Assembly: GCA_003990745.1 (NCBI GenBank)
Contig: RBNI01000410.1
Location: 1-31,750, forward strand
DNA from: Jimgerdemannia flammicorona
Lineage: Eukaryota; Mucoromycota; Endogonomycetes; Endogonales; Endogonaceae
Length of the DNA: 31,750 nt
Reading direction: 5' to 3'
A model generated the notes under the pieces. The model ran no database searches. It saw nothing but the letters and a program-made list of their open reading frames with translations, and had not been told where the DNA came from. This document shows positions 21,401 through 31,723 of the stretch, piece after piece (position 1 is the stretch's first letter; each line of letters begins with the position of its first letter). Position numbers and translations under genes: made by a program.

Positions 21401-21969
21401 ACTATAGAGGTATCAGCCACTTGATACATATCCATCTTTGATTTTCTTGTAGAATTATTCTTTCTCATTTATGGTGGACTGGGCTAGGGCCTTGTTTGAT
21501 GAGCCAAATCCTTTTAATCCTCTTATAGTAGGTAGTAGTTCTGGGACTTCCTTGACTGTCAGGGTTGATTCAATTTTTTCAAATAGGATCTGGGTGTTAT
21601 AGAAACTAATGGAGATCTTGAAGGATGTCTAATTATAGTTTCAGATGAGGACAATGATTTCACCTATATAATCTTCATCAATGACTCCTCCTACTACTGA
21701 GAGTTCTTTCAATTCTAGGCTGCTATAATAGTATATTCTTTCAATATATCTTTCAGGAATTTGAATGCTGATTCCTGTATAGACTTATTTGACTTCTCAG
21801 TTGGAAACTATAGCTTCTTTAGCTGTATATAAGTTATATCTAGCTGCTTTTTGACTTCCTTTGGTTGGGATCTTGGCAGTTTGTATTAACTTGACAAAGT
21901 CTAGTATTTTGATAATCAGATTATTGAGATAGTACAGAGTGAAAATAGTTGCTCATGTTGCTGTTCAGG
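21401..21969 (-). other. Gag-protease linker of the chromovirus
   Basis: Reads as polyprotein on the minus strand with scattered stops (for example KKIKDGYVSSG and KALAQSTINEKE). I recognise no domain; its place between the knuckle and the protease suggests linker sequence. Confidence 0.5.
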
Positions 21970-23110
21970 GTTTTTGATTAGGGCAGGCACTGGCCATATA
22001 TCCTGTCTTTCAGTAATAGAAGTATGCTCCACTTCTTCAAAGTTCATTTCTTTCTCTTTTAGTGAGTTTCTTGAAGGTACTTGGCTGAGTAAGTTCAGGA
22101 TTTCTGAGTGTCCAAGAAGTAGAGGTGGAGGGAGCTTGGGATGCCTCATACTTGGGTTCTTCTTTCTTAGTCTAAGTTTTTTCCTTATTGTTAAATTGTC
22201 CTTGAGACAGAATTGGTCCAGCTATCAGGATTCACTTAACTATAGTCTTGATTCTTACCAGGCACTATTGATGGTGATTACAATCAACTGGGCATCCTTA
22301 TTCTCAGATCTTTCTTGTGAGCCATTCAGATAATGTATCAAATAAATGGTCTGCTCTTGTACCATTTTGTGCTTCATCATTGGCAATATATTGTATTCAG
22401 GAGTGACTCAAGTTTTGTACAGAAGGTTTTAAATTCCTCCTTACCATATATATTAAATTTAAGGCTGTAGAGTTTAACTTGATATTTGGCAATTAGAGTT
22501 TCACTGTAGTATTGAGCAATCATGAGTCTGGGGGCTATAGGATAGTTTCCTTATCTAGAGGTATTATTTGCTATATTCTGGGCAATAACTGCAGGTCAGA
22601 TATCCCATATAAGAGGTTTTTCAGAAAGAGTTCACCACTATTCTTCAGCAGGTCCTCAGAAGAATATAATAACTTGATAGACATAGGCCATAGTAGTAGC
22701 AAAGAGTCATTCCAGAGTGTGGACTTAATTGTTTATTAAAAGGTAATTAGTAATATACTTGTTAGTCCATTGATTAGCTTTGAAATTGATATCAACTATA
22801 CTAATAAAGCTTTGGACTTCTTGTACAGTACTATTGAAGATAGGTAGGTTCAAATTTTTTGTTGGTCAGATCTGTTTAGCTAAGGCAGTAATGGTTGCTA
22901 CTATTATAGCTACCTGGGCTATGAGGTCTAGAATCTGTTGGTTTGCTATATTGTTTACTAGAGGTAGTTGGACTACTGGTAGTAGTGTTACTGGTATAAC
23001 TTGAGATACTAGTACAGAGTGTGATAGTATCCTTTGAGTCTGTGTAAGTAACTGGAGTAACTGTTGTGGGTCTGGAGTAAGAGCTTGATAGATAACTATC
23101 TATTGCTATA
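21970..23110 (-). pseudogene. Chromovirus gag with a ruined CCHC knuckle
   Basis: The minus strand reads a Gln/Leu-rich N-terminal part (DPQQLLQLLTQTQRI, about 23060), then a capsid-like region: LPIFNSTVQEVQSFISIVD (about 22800-22850), a segment containing GPAEEW (about 22650) and FKTFCTKLESLLNTIY (about 22390-22440). These fit the Retrotrans_gag pattern. Near 21970-22030 the knuckle reads AYFYY*KTGYMASACP; the family form is C-x2-C-x4-H-x4-C, so two Cys and the His have become Tyr and one codon a stop, each explained by one transition. Gag would form the particle and bind RNA. Confidence 0.75.
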
Positions 23111-23921
23111 TAGGTGTATTTTGTCCTGAGAGTAGTATATCTCTTTTGGTAGTATATCTAAAATTAAATTCACTGAGATACTCCTCTTTCTCTTTTGTTT
23201 GGTCTCTATGTAATTGAGTTTACTCAGCATCAAAGTAGATAGTATTAGTTATATATTGGATTTCAAATGGACTTAATTCAAGGCTTTGATCTGGTTTAGT
23301 ATTAATTTTGGATTCAGATAGGGCTGTAGCTGAACCTGTTTCTGGTATGAGGTCAGGTTGTTAATGGAGAGTTTCTCTGACTTCTTCTTTAAGAATATGG
23401 TAGGCCTTGAAAATTCTGAAAGCAGTAGTATAAGGCAGTCATGATCCTAGTATAGTAAAAGTTGGTAGAGTTAAGCCACTTGGCTTGAAGGCTTAAACTT
23501 TGTAAGGAACTAAGGCTAGAAAGACAGCTGCTGGTTGTCCTAGATCAGTCAGGTTTGTAGAGCTGATAAAACTCTTGTTGAGAAGAGTAAAGAAGACTTC
23601 TATAAGACTTTCTTCATCTTGACTTGCAGAGTGTAGAGCAAGAGTTTGGTGTATAGAGTTTCACCTGCCTGCTTATTTAATTGAAGTACTTCTTTTTATA
23701 GATGAAGTCTATCCTACTTATTGCAGATGTAGAGGTCAAATTTTCCTTATACATTAGATTCAATTTTCTCTAGATTATCAGATAGTTCAGAATAAATCCT
23801 AGTTCAGAGGTTGGGCTTTATACCAACTTGTAGGAACTCTTGTAAAGGTTTGTAGTAGGGTGAGGAAGTATCTTGAAGTAGAATTGGATTGTAAACTACT
23901 ACTACTAAGTTGTAAGAGGGT
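23111..23921 (-). other. 5' leader and possible gag N-terminus of the chromovirus
   Basis: Lies between the primer-binding region and recognisable gag. Translation is broken and shows no known domain. It probably covers the leader and the start of gag, but no start codon can be fixed. Confidence 0.45.
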
Positions 23922-23939
23922 TGCTTATTAAGGTAACCA
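23922..23939 (-). promoter_or_regulatory. Probable primer-binding site beside the 5' LTR
   Basis: Three bases inside the 5' LTR the minus strand reads TGGTTACCTTAATAAGCA. The leading TGG is the usual complement of a tRNA CCA end. I cannot name the tRNA, and part of the sequence (AACCATTA on the + strand) also occurs outside the left LTR, which weakens the call. Confidence 0.5.
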
Positions 23940-23942
23940 TTA

Positions 23943-25946
23943 TGTAGTTCTGAAAGAGTTTTCTGGAAGTTCTAGATATTCTAGAAGACTATTTTCTTTA
24001 GTTCAAGATCAATTTTGTATAGAGTATATCCTCTATGCTTATTGATTTCAAGATTGGGTTGATGTCTCAACCAAAGTCCTTTCTTGGACTAGTTGTGGAT
24101 GTTCAGGATTTTCCATATTTCAGGAAGTTTAAGAAACTAAGACCAGCTTAGTTGAATTGGTATATCACTGTAGACAATACCCAATTAGGAAATTTTGTAA
24201 TATAGTTAGAAGTGAGACCTAATGGGAGCAGATTTACTTAAGAGTAGTTTGTGGGGTATTAAATAGTTTATTTACTATTTATGATATTACTATACTAAGA
24301 GTAGTTGTATAAAGAGATATTGTTGGGAAGTGTTCAGAAGTTGTTCTTATCTATTTGAGTATGAGATTCTGAGGTCTGAGAGGGGGTATTTATACTAATG
24401 GGAGGCTATCTAGACTATACTAGATATAGGTGTAGTACTTAGTACCTTGCTGAGTCAGAATGCAGTTACATAGTATAAGTGTGAACTGACATATCAAAAG
24501 ATCATCTGACTACTGAGTCAGTATACAGTCAGATTGTACAAGGCTAATCTAACTATACTAATGACTGCTAGGCTATTTATAGATTTAGATACTGTCTAGG
24601 TAATCTTTGATAACATTATCATCAATAACATTATCTCTGATAAAGTAGTTGTCTAGAAAGAGTAGTTCTCAGATTACTTCTCTCTGTTTGCTCAGATAAT
24701 AATATATTGGAATCTTGTTACTATTCTACAGAATAGCATCATCTGTCTTATATACTGAATAAGGAGTTAGTGGGTGAAGGAGGGGTGTATCATCTTTGCT
24801 TTCACCAGATTTACTATCTATGTACCTTCTATAGATTACAGCACGATGAGTTGCAGGGTGTAGTATACTAGCAGCTGTGCTTTATATCACTTATACTTGT
24901 ATAGTAGAGTCATTGGTTCGATCTTGAGGGTTCTCTAGATATATAGGTTGTGTTTTCTAATCTCTTCATTATAGTTGAAGTAGTTAGGCATTAATGTAGA
25001 TTAGTACTCATGCTAGTGGTCATTGTCCCAGTAGGTCTCATAGATAGTTATGAACTATTATAAGTTCATCAGCAAGGTTAGTGGGGTGATTAGGGCTGGC
25101 AGAGATTCTTGGCTCAAGGTCATATTGGTGTCAGAGAGATCATTATCTTCTGCTTCATCATTATCAAACTAGATTATATCATAGATATCCTTCATGATAT
25201 ATTCAACTTGAGACATTTGTAGGATATAGTCATCAGGGTGTGGGAAGGTTCTGTCTGTAGTTTGAATATACTCAATATACTGTGGTTGAGTTCTTATATC
25301 ATATTATCAATTTGGCCATAGGATAGAGTGGTAACTATTTCAGTAGTAATAACTCAGAGATGGGAAATAAAGGAGCTGTATTTGTAGAAGAGTTCTCAAT
25401 GTTTATATGTAAGAGTTTCTGGTGTTGAGACATCTGAATAATATCTATATCATAGTGGTGTTTGACTATGTCTTCTAGGAGATGGCCAATCTGATAGTAG
25501 CTTGAGATTTGAACAATTTGGTAGACTTCACTAAGTATGTTCAGAGTATTCCATTAGGCTTCTACAAAGTAGAGAGATACCAGGCTATGGATATTTATAA
25601 GGAGTAGAGGAGGGGTGGCCTGGTTGACAATGGTATTCCAAATATCAGTATGGATGTGGTTATAGATCTTGGTGGTCATAGTTATATGTGTTGTTCAAGA
25701 GTTGTGATTGTTTATTTTGTTTGTTCTGGTTCTCTGTTTCAATACATCTGAGTACTCAGTATATATGCATTTGGTCCTGATTGGTAAGATTCTATTTATA
25801 TAAATCTTGTGTTCCATGACTTTAAGTTGACTCAGCTTTGTATTCTATGACTTTAGTTTGACTCAGCTTTGTGATCTTGCATATGATTTCTAGATTTGTT
25901 CATAGGTAATATGTGATTTTAGTGGCTTGAAGGTTGTGTACTTATA
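23943..25946 (-). repeat. 5' LTR of the chromovirus (2004 bp)
   Basis: Direct partner of 3565-5564, 4 bp longer. On the sense strand it starts at 25946 with TATAAGTAC (TGTAAGTAC in the other copy) and ends AGAACTACA. A length of 2.0 kb is long for fungal Ty3/gypsy LTRs, which are commonly a few hundred bp (general knowledge). No ORF of note is found inside either copy. Confidence 0.88.
25793..25806 (-). promoter_or_regulatory. TATA-like box in the 5' LTR
   Basis: The sense strand reads GATTTATATAAATA about 140 bp inside the LTR start. In the 3' LTR the same place reads GATTTATACAAATA. This is a candidate promoter element only. Confidence 0.35.
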
Positions 25947-26662
25947 AGGAGAGACTGACTTTGAGGAGACTGATAGCAATTGAGACAATTGGAACAATAA
26001 TGATGAAGATCTCAATATTATTAAGAAAGAGGACAGTTGTATCAAGTTCATAGACCAAGTACTTAGACAAGATATCAATATTCTACTGAATAGTAGTACT
26101 ACTGAAAACTATATTAGTATCAAGACTACCAAGAAGATTGGAGCCCAAAGTAAGCCAGTTACTGAGAAATAAACAATGGCAAAACTATACCATTAACTCA
26201 AATCTGAGAGAACCTATTGCTCAAGATTGGTAAATATCAAGAGAAGTTAGACTTTAGTATTGTAGATCTTCTAGAATAAGATATTATTCTAAGAAAAGCT
26301 TGATTGACCCAGTACAACCCAGACATTAACTGGAGAACAGATGAGATTAACCTGACTCATAAAGATAAAAAAGTCACTCTAATGTCTCAGAAGGATAATA
26401 TGTATCAAGGAATTAAAATTATCTCTACTATTCAGATAAAGAGACTCTTTTACAAAATAGGAAATACCTATTACATTTATATAGTACAAGAGATCACTGA
26501 AGCCCCAAGCAGTCCAGTACTATCAAAGGCCTAAGAACTATTTAGAGAATTCTAAGATATATTTTAAAAATCCAAAGAACTTCTTCTAAAGTACTAAATT
26601 CAACATAGAATTAATATTATCTCAGGATCTAAACTATTAAATAAGAGTATCTACTAGCTGGC

Positions 26663-26665
<3 letters not shown>
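25947..26665 (+). pseudogene. Second Ty3/gypsy element: protease end to RT N-terminus
   Basis: On the + strand an open stretch starting at 26304 reads MTQYNPDINWRTDEINLTHK, matching the family's W-L-x-x-[YH]-N-P-x-I-[DN]-W motif that ends the gypsy protease region. Further on, across stops, come QHRINIISGSKLLNKSIY*L, the family's DHxIxLxPGxKxPxxxIYxLS before the RT. The left edge abuts the chromovirus LTR, and no gag of this element is seen there or left of 3565. Upstream of 26304 the sequence is Asp/Glu/Lys-rich and not assignable. Confidence 0.75.
26653..26665. repeat. LINE-C target-site duplication, left copy
   Basis: ACTAGCTGGCCAA is identical to 31131-31143 and directly precedes the poly(T). 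Confidence 0.92.

Positions 26666-26694
<29 letters not shown>
26666..26694 (-). repeat. Poly(T) run = poly(A) tail of LINE-C
   Basis: Twenty-nine T on the + strand directly after the left target duplication. Confidence 0.9.
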
Positions 26695-26697
<3 letters not shown>

Positions 26698-26714
26698 GTC
26701 ACTTGGACTTCAAC

Positions 26715-26720
26715 TTTATT
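26715..26720 (-). promoter_or_regulatory. AATAAA polyadenylation signal of LINE-C
   Basis: The minus strand reads GTAATAAAGTTGAAGTCCAA followed by GTGACTAT and the tail, the clearest form of the shared 3' end seen in all three LINEs. Confidence 0.7.
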
Positions 26721-26899
26721 ACTACTATTACAATGACAATTAACTATAAACCACTACTATAACATATTATATATAGGTAGGGTTGTTCAGCTAACTCCTT
26801 CCTTTTACCTAACCATATACTCATCTAACACCAGGTGTCCTCTACTCTGCTGTACAATATTCTGCACCTTTCTCAAGACCCCTAATTGAAGCTACTTCC

Positions 26900-29470
26900 C
26901 CTGATACCACCACTCTTATACCACCTCCCAAAGAAGCCACTTCCACTGCTCCACCAGCTCACCAATTTCCATCTATGGGTCCTACTCAAATACCCATTAC
27001 CAATGTACTGCCAACAGAACCCAGACCCCCAGAACTACCCCAGACATCACCAATCTCCCCCACCAATCAGTGCTTGGTCACCAGACTGACAGAATCTCCT
27101 GCCCTTCTATCCTCAGGGTCCCAGTAATCTTCCAAACTCTGCCAAAACCCTTTAACACCAGGGCAGGCTACCAGAACATCCTCTGGTGTCTGAACTACCC
27201 CTCTATCTATCTCACTGCACTACTTGCAGTCCCAATAGCTATTGACTTCCATCTATTCTGTCCAATAACCCAGCATCACATTTCTTCTCAAGAAGTGCCA
27301 CTATACTACCCAGTACTTGGGGGATACCACCTTAAGCAAAGAGGCTCCCCAACTCCAGACTCAGTCCCACTCCCAGCTTTCACCCAATTCTGCCCTCTAC
27401 CAACCTACTGGCCATCTCTCCAGAGGGCTAGACCTGATCCACTCCATTGCCTCAATCAGTGAGTACTCCTTCAGACTATGGCCACCAATGTGGAGGGCTC
27501 CCAGGTGCTACCACCTCTGCTCAGAGTTCTCACCAACCTCTATCTCTAGTCCTACCAACCCTATGGCCAGCCAGGCCTCTACAATACCCCACTGGAACCC
27601 CTTATACTGCAGTTTACATATATTTCTAACCTGAAGCAGACCCTGCATATCATTCCAAACCTCACCATAAAAGTAGAACCTAACCTTCCAATTGTTCATG
27701 GCCAGCCTGCCCCAGCCCCCCTTACCTAGTTCAGCCAATTGGCACCCCCACCAACCCTGAAGTACCTTCAGCCATTGCCTGAAGTCCACCAACCCCAGAC
27801 TGCCATTAATTCTCAGTATTACCAATATGTCCCACTCAATCTGTGGCCACTTCCCATGCCATAACCAGCCTTCCACAATCCTCTTCAGCTGCTGCACTAC
27901 CCACCCTGAAAAATCCAAGTAATATCCTAAATACTACAATTTGGGCAAACAATATACATTCAAGACCACAATCCTGCCTATTAAGGAGAAGCTTCTCCTA
28001 GACCAATCAGTCGAAACACCTTCCAACTTCTGAATCATACCACTCCACTACTCTTTTGGCAGAACTGTCCCATATACTGAGAACTAAATATCTAGATACT
28101 GAACAGCACTCCCAGTGGCCACCAATTGTCCAAATTGTCCATGTACCCCCAGGCTAGCACTAAGATCCATTGTCTCACACTTGCTCCAATTCAGCTTAGC
28201 CCCTGTCAGTCTCTCATACTGTCCAACCAATTCCTGCAAGAGGTTCACATCCTCCATACTATCCAACCCTACCACTATTTCATCTGCAAAGGTACCTAGC
28301 TTCCAGACCACATTACCCATCCACAGTCTAGAAAGCTGTCCCTTCAGCCATATCAGCAATGGCTCTAGAGAGAGTATATAAAGGAGAAGAGAAAGAGGGT
28401 CTCTCTGTGGCATACCTCACCCCAAGGCAAACTCTGGGTCACTCCATCCATTCATCATAACTGCTGCTTGGTATTCCCATACTAAGCCCATCAATTGTCC
28501 TGCTTCTGCTATACCAAATCCTACTCTCTTCAGAACAGCCTCTAAATAACTCCACTATACTTTGTCATAGGCCTTCTCTTGATCCAGGAAGACTATCCAA
28601 CCATCTACTTGCTAGCTCCTATAGCCTTCTAAGACATTCTGCACCCAAGCAGTACTATCTTGGATCTGCCTCTCCTTGACAAAGCCTTGCTGTTCGTCAC
28701 CCACCAGCACATCAATATACTGCTGCATCCTCTCTACCAGAATCTTTGAGACCAGCTTTCTATCCACATTCAGCAGCATAATGGGGTGCCAATTCTGCCA
28801 TACTCACTGATTACCTTTTTTCTTATATAGTAGGGAAACTAATCTCAAGGAACCATTGCCAATCCAGCTACCCTCATTTAGAACAAAGTTGGCCATCTCT
28901 ACCAACTAGCCACCAAACTCTGCCTGGAACTCCTTCCAGAATTTCCAGAACAACCCATTCTCTCCAGATAATGAACCAGTCTGTATCTTTCTCAATACCT
29001 CTAATACTTCATCCAAAGACACCTCACCCATCACTACCCCTCTTATCTCAGGTAACACTATTACTGGCCAATTGTTTACTATATTGTCATCATCCTCCCA
29101 AAGCACTACATCCTCAGAATGCTTCCCTCCATCCTGTCAGAGAGCCTGCCATTACCCTGAGACCTCTCCCAACATATTGGCAATCTCTGAGACCTCTACT
29201 CTATCTTTATGTAATACTGAGACCCAGCTGTATCATATCCTTCTGGCCTTCAAAATGTCAGACAGATATTTAGTCAGTCTCTCTCCTTCCTCCAACTGCC
29301 TAGCCCACAGTCTGGCCAGTAGACCATCTACTGCCCTATTCTCAGCTGCCCTCAAATCTGTCTACAACTCTATCACCTCTACTGCTAACCAGTGGTGCAT
29401 CTCTCCAGACAAGTTCTCCCTCAAGTCCCACCTGATACTAGTTCTCTGCTATCATCGCCAGGGGCCCAGG
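26900..29470 (-). pseudogene. LINE-C ORF2 remnant: RT and zinc finger, no endonuclease
   Basis: From the 5' side on the minus strand: a linker aligned with LINE-A (ARLWARQLEEGERLTKYLSD, about 29220-29340), the pre-RT segment TGSLSGENGLFWKFW (about 28930-28980), then the RT with DEQQGFVKERQIQDSTAWVQ (about 28650), FLDQEKAYDKV (about 28570-28600), GMPQRDPLSL (about 28390-28415) and FADEIVVGL (about 28270-28295). The catalytic FADD reads FADE. A finger-like segment (WDCK*CSEI...VQTPEDVLVACPG) lies at about 27160-27235. Unlike LINE-A and LINE-B, the RT and finger share one frame. No FSLNVNGL, GDFN or SDH motif is found upstream, so the endonuclease is absent. Confidence 0.8.
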
Positions 29471-29529
29471 AGTCAATGGCCTAGGGGTTTTGCTCAACTC
29501 TTGCAGTTGCTTCCTGTCTGCTGACACAT

Positions 29530-30953
29530 ATCCACCAGCTCATCCTCCTCTACAATCTTCTCCAAATGTACTACCTCACCAATCTCAGGGTACTCTCAAT
29601 GAACATTTGCTGCCCCAGCCTTATGGGTGTCCTCCATCTGAGTCTCTGGCACTACTTCAATATTATCCTCAAAGCTCCTTTCTCTCACCTCCTCCTTATC
29701 TGCCCACTTGCCTCTCACCAGTGCATACACTGAGCTCTCTACACCACCCAGTTATGAGAAGGACACCTCTGCTGCTTTTACTCCTTCTATCTGATTCATG
29801 GCTGCCTCTACTCTCACCTTCTCTTCCACTGCTGCCCCCTGAAGAGCTGCTTGCAGATACTCCCAATTCTTTTTCCTCCATCTCTTCCACTTGCCATCTG
29901 TATGAATCCAGACCCAATCCTTGACAAACTCTTCTCACTTCCTCTTTTACAACTCCTTTGCAGCCTCTCTCTCCTCCAGAGCAATTGCCAGCTCTTCTTC
30001 CTCCTGTTCTGCTCCTTTCCTCCTCTATATCTTGCACTCTTGTCCTTCAATTTGAATCCACTTAGACCAATCTTGTCCCAGCCTGGTTGCCTCCTTATCT
30101 TCCAGTCACAGCATTACCTCACAGTAGCTATTCCTCAATTTGGTGTTCTCCCAAAACATGAATCTGAAATCTACCATCTCACCATAGCTACCCAGTACCT
30201 CCACCACCATCTCCTTGGTCTCCTGTCTACTCAGATTTGGCAGGCCTTCTACCACTAGCTGAACAGCATGCAGGTCTCATCTCAAACACCTTGCCATCTC
30301 AATTTGGACACCCTTGACAGTCAGTCCTTTCTCCAGTACCTTCATCATTGCATCCTTCTCCATAAATCCAATCTCTACTGTCTCTGCTAATGAGATGAAC
30401 TTCAAGGACTCTGCCCCAGCCACTTTCTCCCCCACAAGCCTCAGAACCTCCCTAGCTGATATTGCCAATCTCAGGAAGTTCACTGAAACTGCCTATGTCA
30501 ACACTAACTTGTAAAAGAAGGGCCTCACTACCAGCTCACCTGTCCCAGCCACCAGAGTCATCATCTCTTTGATTCCAGAAACACCAGCAGTTGTCACACC
30601 AGCCACAACTACACTACCAGCAGTCCTTTCCCCAGCCACTGGCTCAGCCCCAGAAGAACCAGTCTCTAATGTCACACTACCAGAACCCTGCTCCTTGCTG
30701 GGCACCTGACCAGCCACCTGATCCATCACCTGACCTCTCCCCCTATCAATACTATGCCCTCTCTGCTCTACCCCCAAGGGCCTGGCTATGGCCCTCCTGC
30801 TCCCTACTACAGTGTACCAGCCCTCAATTCCACCAGACCTGCCCTAACCACCAGTTCCTTCTGCAGCCATACCAGTCTCTACAACAGCTACAAAACTCTT
30901 AGGGAGACTCAGGTCAGGCCTCCTCCTCTTCAGCTAGAGGAACCTTGACTAGT
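29530..30953 (-). pseudogene. LINE-C ORF1 remnant, gag-like
   Basis: The conserved core is at about 30277-30483 (FLRLAISAREVLRLVGEKVA, then SLKFISLAETVEIGF), matching the ORF1 core of LINE-A and LINE-B. Upstream is a Gly/Val/Thr-rich part (30493-30777), downstream a basic Lys/Arg/Glu-rich stretch (DGKWKRWRKKNWEYLQAAL, about 29850-29900). A possible start is the ATG at 30951-30953, but stops follow soon after. The C-terminal acidic region seen in LINE-A is missing, so the deletion junction probably lies near 29450-29550. Confidence 0.65.
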
Positions 30954-31130
30954 CATATTACCAAAACTTAATGGTTTTTACTGAAACTTATTGTACCTTA
31001 TAGATAGACTCCTACCATATGATGTACACTGGTGTGATTGAAATAAAAACTTGAAAACATGTGGTATTTCACTGAAAGATGACTGTGTGGCTTAGCTTGC
31101 TCTGAGTAGTTTGAGCAAAAGAAGTCTCTG

Positions 31131-31143
31131 ACTAGCTGGCCAA
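31131..31143. repeat. LINE-C target-site duplication, right copy
   Basis: Exact 13-bp partner of 26653-26665. Confidence 0.92.
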
Positions 31144-31723
31144 ACCTATACTCAAGATCCTCAAGGATAAGCTGATCAAATTACTGACCCAAGAATATAT
31201 TGAACCCAGCTATTCTCTATTTAGAGTCTTTATTCTGTTTTTTTAAGAAAGATAGCTCTCTATAAATATATATTAACTATAAAGCTCTCAATAAGATTTC
31301 TATCAAGAACAAGTATGCCTTGTCTAGGATTGATAAGTTATTGTAGCAAAATTTTAAGACTAAGACTTTCTCTCTACTGGACTTGCAAAATAAATACTAC
31401 TAGATTCTTATTGATGAAAAGGATATTAAAAAGACAGTCTTCTGAATATGTTTTAGATACTACTCATTCTAAGTCATATCTTTTGGCTTAATCAATATAC
31501 TGGTAATCTTCTAAAATCTGATAAATAATATCTTTGGACCATTACTTAATATTTATATTCTAGTATATATTGATGATATACTGATATATAGTAAAATATT
31601 AAAACTCTAACATTTCTATCTCAAATAGATACTAACCTTAATATAAGAACACCAGCTCTATGTCAAGATGAGCAAATGTAAGTTCTACTAAGATTAGATC
31701 AAATATCTAGAATATATCATCTC
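31131..31723 (+). pseudogene. Second Ty3/gypsy element: reverse transcriptase
   Basis: This continues the frame interrupted by LINE-C. The + strand reads LAKPILKILKDKLIKLLTQE, YIEPSYSLF, then YINYKALNKISIKNKYALSR, FSLLDLQNKYY, a segment containing VISFGLINI, and YIDDILIYSK with intact YIDD codons at 31566-31577. The thumb region begins MSKCKFY. Stops and missing codons mark it as dead. RT order and spacing fit Ty3/gypsy. It runs into the terminal poly(T), so the rest lies outside the window. Orientation is opposite to the chromovirus. Confidence 0.85.

Larger units (their letters stand above)
3565..25946 (-). mobile_element. Ty3/gypsy chromovirus with 2-kb LTRs, split by two LINEs
   Basis: Two direct copies of a roughly 2.0-kb sequence bound a minus-strand gag-pol region. 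The visible order on the minus strand is primer-binding region, gag, CCHC knuckle, protease, RT, RNase H, integrase, GPY/F-like segment, chromodomain and polypurine tract. Integrase followed by a chromodomain defines the chromovirus branch of Ty3/gypsy. Removing LINE-A and LINE-B leaves about 6.6 kb of internal sequence, so the element was about 10.6 kb. All coding parts carry stops. No matching 5-bp target duplication flanks the two LTRs (3560-3564 CATTA against 25947-25951 AGGAG), so recombination or decay at an edge is likely. Confidence 0.88.
26666..31130 (-). mobile_element. LINE-C, internally deleted Tad1-like LINE
   Basis: Minus-strand LINE of about 4.5 kb inserted in the second gypsy element and flanked by an exact 13-bp duplication. 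It shares the tail layout, RT, finger and ORF1 core with LINE-A and LINE-B but is clearly more diverged. The distance from the conserved ORF1 core to the pre-RT region is about 1.3 kb, against about 2.8 kb in LINE-A; the missing part covers the end of ORF1 and the endonuclease. About three CpG remain. The 5' sequence 30951-31130 does not match the short 5' UTR of the other two. Confidence 0.85.

Noticed and set aside
29490..30258. Leu/Pro-rich + strand frames resembling signal peptides
   Set aside because: Antisense to LINE-C ORF1; the leucines come from the C/T-rich strand.
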